DNA of 43,228 nucleotides from Thermoleophilia bacterium (GTDB lineage: Bacteria > Actinomycetota > Thermoleophilia > Gaiellales > Gaiellaceae), in the NCBI GenBank assembly GCA_023382435.1, contig JAHDVS010000019.1, forward strand, positions 1 through 43,228. Reading direction: 5' to 3'. The translations under genes and the position numbers were made by a program. The notes beneath the pieces are model-generated. The model was not told the DNA's origin. It saw nothing but the letters and a program-made list of their open reading frames with translations, and made no database searches. The number at the start of each line of letters is the position of its first letter. The stretch's first letter is position 1. Below, in pieces: positions 38,722 to 43,228 of the stretch.

Positions 38722-40140
38722 ATGGTGCCCCGGCGGCCCGCGCCCCGCCCGCACGAGCTCCACCGCGCCTGCTCGGACTTCCGGCGTACGACGCGACGGG
38801 CCCTGCTCGGCCGGGGCGCCGCGCACGTGCTGCCTCTCCCGGAGGCCCTGCTCGAGGCGGGCGCCGCCGGCTTCGCGGCGGAGCGGCGAACCCGGCGTGA
38901 GCTGCTCGCGGGCGGAGTCGGCGCGTTCGTTGCGCTCGCCGCGGCCAGCCGGCTGACCCCCTGGGATCTCGTCGCGCGCGCGAGCGCCGCCGAGACCGGC
39001 GATCCGATCCTCGTCACGCTGTTCCTTCCCGGCGGCAACGACGGGCTCGGCACCGTGATCCCGCTCGCCGGCGCGGACCGCGACGTCTACGAGCGCAGCC
39101 GGCCGCGGCTCGCGATCCCGCCGGAGGCGGCGCTGCCGATCCCCGGCCACCCCGAGCTGGGCTGGCACCCGGCCGCCTCGGGCCTGCGCGACCTGTACGA
39201 CGCGGGGCGGCTCGGCGTCTACCTTGCGGCCGACTACCCGAACCCGGACTTCTCGCACTTCCACTCGGCGAAGTTCTGGCGCAGCGGCACGCTCGACCTG
39301 TCGGCTGCGACCGGCTGGCTCGGCCGCTACCTCGACGAGGCCGGCTCGCTCGACAACCCGCTCCAGGGAATAGCGGTCGAATGGTCGACTGACGACGTCC
39401 TGGCGAGCCGCCGCGCGCCGACCTGCGCCCTGTTCTCGCCCGGCGACTTCGATTTCTGGTCCCCTGACGTCTGGGACACGGACCGCATGCTCGACGCGCT
39501 GCGCGAGCTCGGCGGCAGCCCGGCCGCCCCGGCGCGTCGAAGGGCGGTCGAGATCGCCCGGCAGGCCGTGCAGGTCCGCGACGCGCTCGGTCCGCTGCGG
39601 GCCGAGGACGAGCAGGGCGGAGCCGCGGCACCCCCGCGTGCCTACCCCGACTCCGACACCGGCGCCGCGCTGCGAAACCTCGCGCGCCTGCTCGGCGCCG
39701 GGCTCGGCGTGCGGGTCGCGACCGTCCAGAGCGCGGGCATGTTCGACACCCACGAGGGCCAGCCGGACCAGCTTCGCTGGAACCTCTCCGACCTCGGGGC
39801 CGCGCTCGTCGCGTTCCAGGCCGACCTCGAGCGGCGCGGGCTTGCCGAGCGGGTGGTGACGCTCGTCTGGTCGGAATTCGGCCGGCGCGTCGAGGACAAC
39901 GACTCGCTCGGGACCGACCACGGCGCCGGTGGCCTTCTGCTCGCGGTCGGCCCACGCACCAACGGCGGCCTCGCCGTGCCCGCCTGGGGCCTCGACGACC
40001 TGGACGCGACCGACGGGAACGTCCCGGTCGCGATCGACTTCCGCGACGTCTACGCGGGCGTGCTCGAGCAGCACCTCGGGATCGAGGCAGCCCGGGTCCT
40101 CCCGGGCTACGCGGGCGACCCCCTCCGGGTCATCGCGTAG
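38722..40140 (+). CDS. DUF1501 domain protein, probable Tat-exported
   Basis: A 472-residue sulfatase/alkaline phosphatase-like DUF1501 protein. It has two Tat-like arginine pairs: TTRRALLGRG near residue 24 and ERRTRRELLAGGVGAFVALAAASR near residue 55-75, the second followed by a hydrophobic run, so Tat export from there is plausible. Family segments: ILVTLFLPGGNDGLGTVIP, YPNPDFSHFHSAKFW, SAGMFDTHEGQPDQL, LVWSEFGRRVEDNDSLGTDHGAGG. Metal-binding residues of related sulfatases are only partly kept. Overlaps convergent ctaG-like gene by 11 bases. Confidence 0.9.
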   Translation: MVPRRPAPRPHELHRACSDFRRTTRRALLGRGAAHVLPLPEALLEAGAAGFAAERRTRRELLAGGVGAFVALAAASRLTPWDLVARASAAETGDPILVTLFLPGGNDGLGTVIPLAGADRDVYERSRPRLAIPPEAALPIPGHPELGWHPAASGLRDLYDAGRLGVYLAADYPNPDFSHFHSAKFWRSGTLDLSAATGWLGRYLDEAGSLDNPLQGIAVEWSTDDVLASRRAPTCALFSPGDFDFWSPDVWDTDRMLDALRELGGSPAAPARRRAVEIARQAVQVRDALGPLRAEDEQGGAAAPPRAYPDSDTGAALRNLARLLGAGLGVRVATVQSAGMFDTHEGQPDQLRWNLSDLGAALVAFQADLERRGLAERVVTLVWSEFGRRVEDNDSLGTDHGAGGLLLAVGPRTNGGLAVPAWGLDDLDATDGNVPVAIDFRDVYAGVLEQHLGIEAARVLPGYAGDPLRVIA

Positions 40141-40894
40141 GCGCCGGCGCCCGCACCCGGTCCTCCTCGGCCAGGAAGCGCAGGAAGAAGAAGGCGACGA
40201 GGCCGAAGAAGAGCACCGCCTCGGACGCGGCCATCAGCACGCCCGCCACCTGCTGGTCGGCGAGCGGGGAGAGCCCGAAGACGCGGGGCGCCTGCTCGTA
40301 GAAGCCGTAGAGGGGGCGGGGCAGGAACGTCAGCAGGAGGCCGAGCGGGCTCGCGAGCAGGAACGCCGCTGCCAGGTAGCCGGCCTTCGCACCGGGGCCG
40401 AGCGCCCGCGGCGCGGCCTGGAAGACGGGCCAGAAGAGCAGGACCCCGGCGGCCGCGTAGCTCGCGTGCTCGAGCACGAGCAGCGAGCCCTGCCGGCGCA
40501 GCGCGGCCTCGTAGAGCGCGGGGACGTGCCAGACGGCGATCGTGGCGAGCCAGAGCGGGAGCGCCACGAGCGGGTGGACGAGCGCCCGCAGCGGGGCGCG
40601 CCTCGCCAGCGCCGCCGCCGCCGGCGGCCCGAGCGCGAGCACGGCGAGCGCGGGCGCCCACTCGGCCAGGACGACGTTCTGGAGCACGTGGGCGGAGAGC
40701 AGGTACGTGGTCGCGAGCGTCTCGACGGGCGTCGTGAAGATCGCGAGCGCGAGCAGCGCGGCGCCGCCGCCGGCGAGGCGCCGGAGCACGGGGGCGCGCC
40801 GGCGGTGCTGGACGATCGCGGCCGCCGCGCCGAGCGTGGCGACGAGTCCCACCTCGAGCCAGGCGGGCTCCCAGGCCCACGGGGAGGGCTCCAC
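40130..40894 (-). CDS. CtaG-like cytochrome c oxidase assembly membrane protein
   Basis: A 254-residue membrane protein with about 7 helices of the caa3-type CtaG family (PF09678), linked to maturation of cytochrome c oxidase, probably copper insertion. Seen: TYLLSAHVLQNVVLAEWAPALAVL, LATIAVWHVPALYEAAL and LLVLEHASYAAAGVLLFWPV, with the three conserved His-containing helices. PLYGFYEQAPRVFGLSPLADQQVAGVLMAASEAVLFF completes it. GTG 40894 has TACCCT 6 bases upstream. No oxidase subunits occur in the window. Confidence 0.88.
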   Translation of the reverse strand: MEPSPWAWEPAWLEVGLVATLGAAAAIVQHRRRAPVLRRLAGGGAALLALAIFTTPVETLATTYLLSAHVLQNVVLAEWAPALAVLALGPPAAAALARRAPLRALVHPLVALPLWLATIAVWHVPALYEAALRRQGSLLVLEHASYAAAGVLLFWPVFQAAPRALGPGAKAGYLAAAFLLASPLGLLLTFLPRPLYGFYEQAPRVFGLSPLADQQVAGVLMAASEAVLFFGLVAFFFLRFLAEEDRVRAPAPTR

Positions 40895-40900
40895 GCGGGG

Positions 40901-40917
40901 AGGGTAGCCGCTACCCT
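40901..40917. promoter_or_regulatory. Back-to-back divergent -10 elements forming an inverted repeat
   Basis: AGGGTAG (40901-40907), CCG, CTACCCT (40911-40917). Read outward, TACCCT points at the GTG of the CtaG-like gene (6 bases away) and at the GTG of the ligase gene (8 bases away). Two divergent leaderless promoters would occupy the same site. Confidence 0.55.
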
Positions 40918-40925
40918 GGGCGCGA

Positions 40926-41936
40926 GTGCCGCCGCCTGCCAGGCTGCCGTTCCCGCCGATGGAGGCGGAGCTCGTCCGGGAGCTGCCCGACGGCCCCGGC
41001 TGGCAGTACGAGCCGAAGTGGGACGGCTTTCGCGGCGTGCTCGAGAGCCTGGATGGGGAGCCGCGCCTCTGGAGCCGCAACGGACGGCCGCTCCTTCGCT
41101 ACTTCCCCGAGCTTGCCCCGACCGGCGCGCTCCTGCCGCCCGGGTCGGCGCTCGACGGGGAGATCGTGATCGAGCGCGGCGGCGTGCTCGACTTCGACGC
41201 TCTCCAGCAGCGTCTGCACCCGGCGGAGAGCCGTGTCCGGAAGCTCGCCGCGGAGACCCCGTCGCGGCTCGTCTGCTTCGACCTCCTGCTCTGGGCGGGC
41301 GAGGAGGTGTGGCGCCTGCCGCTCGCGGACCGCCGGGCCCGCCTCGAGGGTCTCGGACTGCCGCTCGCGCTGTCTCCGGCCACGCTCGAGCGGTCGGTCG
41401 CCGAGGGCTGGCTCGAGCGGCTCGAAGCCGCCGGCTTCGACGGCGTCGTCGCGAAGCGGCTCGAGCGGCCCTACCGCTCCGGCGCTCGCGACGCGGTGGT
41501 GAAAGTCAAACGGCACCTGACTGCGGACTGCGTCGTCGCGGGCGTGCGTTTCGACGCGGCCAGCGGGCGGATCGCGACGCTCCTGCTCGGCCTCTTCGAC
41601 GAGCGCGGGCGGCTTCTCCACGTCGGCTCCGCCGCCGTCGGGGCGCGCCGCCACGACGAGGTCGCGGCGCTCGTCCTGCCGCTGCTCGACGGCGCCTCCG
41701 GGCGGGTCTCGGAGCCGAGCCGCTGGGGCGCGAGCGGGCTCGAGGAGGTCAGTGTCCGGCCGGAGCTGGTCGTCGAGGTCCGCTACGACAAGTGGCAGGG
41801 AAGGCGCTTTCGTCACGGGACGCGACTCCTGCGCTTCCGTCCGGACACCGACCCGGACGCCTGCACGGTCGAGCGGGTGCGCCCGCGGCCGCGGCCCGGC
41901 GACCCGACGGTCGCCTCCCTGCTCGGCCCCGCGTAG
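40926..41936 (+). CDS. ATP-dependent DNA ligase
   Basis: A 336-residue ATP-dependent DNA ligase of the LigC/LigD-ligase type. Seen: EPKWDGFRGVLES with adenylated Lys31, LWSRNGRPL (motif Ia), LDGEIVIER (motif III), FDLLLWAG (IIIa), GFDGVVAKRLERPYRSG (motif IV), and AVVKVKRHLTADCVV (motif V), followed by an OB domain containing VRPELVVEVRYDKWQGRRFRHGTRLLRFR. It lacks polymerase and nuclease domains, which in fused LigD are in the same protein. The polymerase-like part is the convergent gene next door. Confidence 0.94.
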   Translation: MPPPARLPFPPMEAELVRELPDGPGWQYEPKWDGFRGVLESLDGEPRLWSRNGRPLLRYFPELAPTGALLPPGSALDGEIVIERGGVLDFDALQQRLHPAESRVRKLAAETPSRLVCFDLLLWAGEEVWRLPLADRRARLEGLGLPLALSPATLERSVAEGWLERLEAAGFDGVVAKRLERPYRSGARDAVVKVKRHLTADCVVAGVRFDAASGRIATLLLGLFDERGRLLHVGSAAVGARRHDEVAALVLPLLDGASGRVSEPSRWGASGLEEVSVRPELVVEVRYDKWQGRRFRHGTRLLRFRPDTDPDACTVERVRPRPRPGDPTVASLLGPA

Positions 41937-41946
41937 CCGCCGCTAC
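41933..41946. terminator. Short hairpin between ligase and polymerase genes
   Basis: GTAGC, loop CGCC, GCTAC; the left arm carries the ligase TAG and the right arm the TAG of the minus-strand gene. Five base pairs, so weak alone; flanking G/C runs may extend it. Confidence 0.35.
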
Positions 41947-42866
41947 CCGGCCGGGGGCTTGAGTCCCAGCCGCGGGAACAGCGGCAGCAGGCTGACCGCA
42001 CGCTCGCGCATCCCGGCGGTCAGGTCGCCCGCGTCGGCGACCCGGTCTCGCATCGTCGCCAGCGTGAACGCGCCCGGGTCGGCCTCGGCCACCTCGGGCC
42101 AGGCGAGCGGGGCGGAGGCGCGCGCGTCGGGGGTCGGGCGGATCGAGTAGGCGGAGGCGATCGTCCGGTCGCGGGCGTTCTGGCCGTAGTCCACGAAGAC
42201 GCCGGTGCGATCGGCGACCCTCCAGGTGGTCGTCGCCAGCTGGGGGACGAGTGCGACGACCCGCCGCGCGATCGCCCTGGCGGCGCGGCGAACGTCGGGG
42301 AACTCGAGCTCGGGCAGGATCGGGCAGAGGATGTGGATGCCCGTTGCGCCCGACGTCTTCGGGTAGCTCGCGAGCCCGAGCCCGTCGAGCACGTCGCGGG
42401 CGGCGAGCGCGATCTCGCACACCGCCTCCCACGGGTCCTCCTCGCGGGGGTCGAGGTCGACGAGCAGGTAGTCGGGCCGCTCGATGTGCTCGACCCGGGA
42501 GGGCCAGACATTGAGGTCGATGCAGCCGAGGTTCGCGACCCACGCGAGCCCGGCGGCATCGTCCACGACGGGGAAGTCGGCGCTGCGTCCGCTCGGAAAC
42601 TCGACGTGAACCGTGCGCACCCATCCGGGGCGATGCTGCGGTGCCCGCTTCTGGTAGAAGAACGTGCCGGCGGCCCCGTCCGGGTAGCGCTTCAGCAGCA
42701 TCGGCCGGCCCGCGACGTGCCCCAGCACGAACGGCGCCAGATCGACGTAGTAGCGAACGAGGTCGCCCTTCGTCAGCCCGCCGCGGGCGAAGAACACCTT
42801 GTCGAGGTTCGTCAACGCGACGTCCCGCCCGGCCACGAGCACGTTCCAAGGGTTGCAGATCACCAT
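41943..42866 (-). CDS. LigD-type polymerase (archaeo-eukaryotic primase) protein
   Basis: A 307-residue protein matching the LigD polymerase domain of bacterial non-homologous end joining. Seen: VALTNLDKVFF and LLKRYPDGAAGTFFYQKRAP at the N-terminus, FPVVDDAAGLAWVANLGCIDLNVWPSR, metal-binding Asp137 and Asp139 in PDYLLVDLDP, ASYPKTSGATGIHILCPI, and FVDYGQNARDRTIASAYSIRPTP. Encoded apart from the ligase and convergent with it. No Ku gene is in the window. Starts at ATG 42866 (or GTG 42863); TACCCC lies 5 bases upstream, close to the usual pattern. Confidence 0.92.
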   Translation of the reverse strand: MVICNPWNVLVAGRDVALTNLDKVFFARGGLTKGDLVRYYVDLAPFVLGHVAGRPMLLKRYPDGAAGTFFYQKRAPQHRPGWVRTVHVEFPSGRSADFPVVDDAAGLAWVANLGCIDLNVWPSRVEHIERPDYLLVDLDPREEDPWEAVCEIALAARDVLDGLGLASYPKTSGATGIHILCPILPELEFPDVRRAARAIARRVVALVPQLATTTWRVADRTGVFVDYGQNARDRTIASAYSIRPTPDARASAPLAWPEVAEADPGAFTLATMRDRVADAGDLTAGMRERAVSLLPLFPRLGLKPPAG

Positions 42867-42914
42867 CCGGAGGGGTAGCCCCCGTCCGGCGGCGGCGGTA
42901 GGCTGCCGCGACAG

Positions 42915-43124
42915 ATGACGGCAGGAGGCGAACGAGGTGACGCGCTGCTCCTGCGGCACATTGCAGCGGTCGAGCGTCTCGTCTCCCGCGACGGTGACAG
43001 CGGCAGCGCTCGCACCCGCCTCGAAGCCGAGCTTGGTGTCGAGCGCGCGCGCCTGCTCCTCGGAGCGCTCGACCGCTCGCCGGGCCGCGGGGTCCGGCGG
43101 TTCCGTCCGGCCGCGTCCGCGTGA
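42915..43124 (+). CDS. Small hypothetical protein
   Basis: A 69-residue ORF with a charged helical centre (LRHIAAVERLVSRDGDSGSARTRLEAELGVERARLLLGALD) and a basic tail. No family recognised. TAGGCT at 42899-42904 lies 10 bases before the ATG, slightly longer than the usual 6-9. Divergent from the polymerase gene. The helix-rich composition could be real, but it may be a chance ORF. Confidence 0.45.
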   Translation: MTAGGERGDALLLRHIAAVERLVSRDGDSGSARTRLEAELGVERARLLLGALDRSPGRGVRRFRPAASA

Positions 43125-43143
43125 GCTAGGCTAGTCCCCGAAC

Positions 43144-43217
43144 GCGGGCGTAGCTCAGTTGGCTAGAGCGTCAGCCTTCCAAGCTGAGGGTCGCGGGTTC
43201 GAGTCCCGTCGCCCGCT
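43144..43217 (+). tRNA. tRNA-Gly (anticodon TCC)
   Basis: Acceptor arms GCGGGCG and CGCCCGC with discriminator T at 43217, anticodon stem TCAGC/GCTGA around CTTCCAA (anticodon TCC), and T-loop GGTTCGAGTCC. CCA is not encoded. Confidence 0.96.
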
Positions 43218-43228
43218 TCTCCGAGCTG

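Overview
The window is a very G+C-rich, densely packed chromosomal segment. About 44 protein genes, frequent GTG starts, 3-5 base stop/start overlaps and two tRNA genes suggest a free-living Actinomycetota, perhaps class Thermoleophilia (lineage is inference). A recurrent TANNNT hexamer lies 6-9 bases upstream of many start codons with no Shine-Dalgarno sequence. This is the arrangement of leaderless transcripts known from actinobacteria.

Layout. 156-7277: MFS transporter, then a rightward run of HAD phosphatase, acpS, nnr, a LiaF-like small protein, alr, a CCA-family nucleotidyltransferase and a methyltransferase. 7261-10860: thioredoxin-fold protein and PlsC-like acyltransferase from a shared divergent promoter, then a flippase-like membrane protein and a PAP2-type enzyme. 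10857-13215: leftward SDR-MarR-FIST operon. 13244-17771: leftward operon of two small membrane proteins, ApbE, a ferric-reductase-like heme protein and a third small acidic-tailed protein, divergent from a two-component system. 17809-20625: FabI and a large GT-C-like membrane protein. 20556-21428: RidA and a peroxiredoxin whose peroxidatic position is an in-frame TGA. 21453-28159: serine hydrolase, cyclic-nucleotide-binding protein, thioredoxin, an atypical IleRS, IspH and an EamA transporter. 28217-31024: tRNA-Pro followed by a restriction-modification cassette bounded by a 12-base repeat of the tRNA 3' end. 31082-37244: two exported proteins, phosphate transporter with its DUF47 partner, YqgE, YczE-like protein, nitrobindin-like protein and ROK kinase. 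37356-42866: DUF1800/DUF1501 pair, CtaG-like protein, and separate LigD-type ligase and polymerase genes. The window ends with a small ORF and tRNA-Gly.

The two strongest unusual signals are: (1) a probable selenocysteine 1-Cys-type (AhpE-like) peroxiredoxin at 20556-21023, with TGA exactly at the catalytic cysteine position and a hairpin at the spacing expected for a bacterial SECIS; and (2) a compact restriction-modification island at tRNA-Pro with flanking direct repeats and no integrase. Also notable are an IleRS lacking both KMSKS lysines and a redox/acidic-tail membrane cluster beside a two-component system. No intergenic stretch exceeds 300 bases. Bases 1-150 hold no gene I can support.
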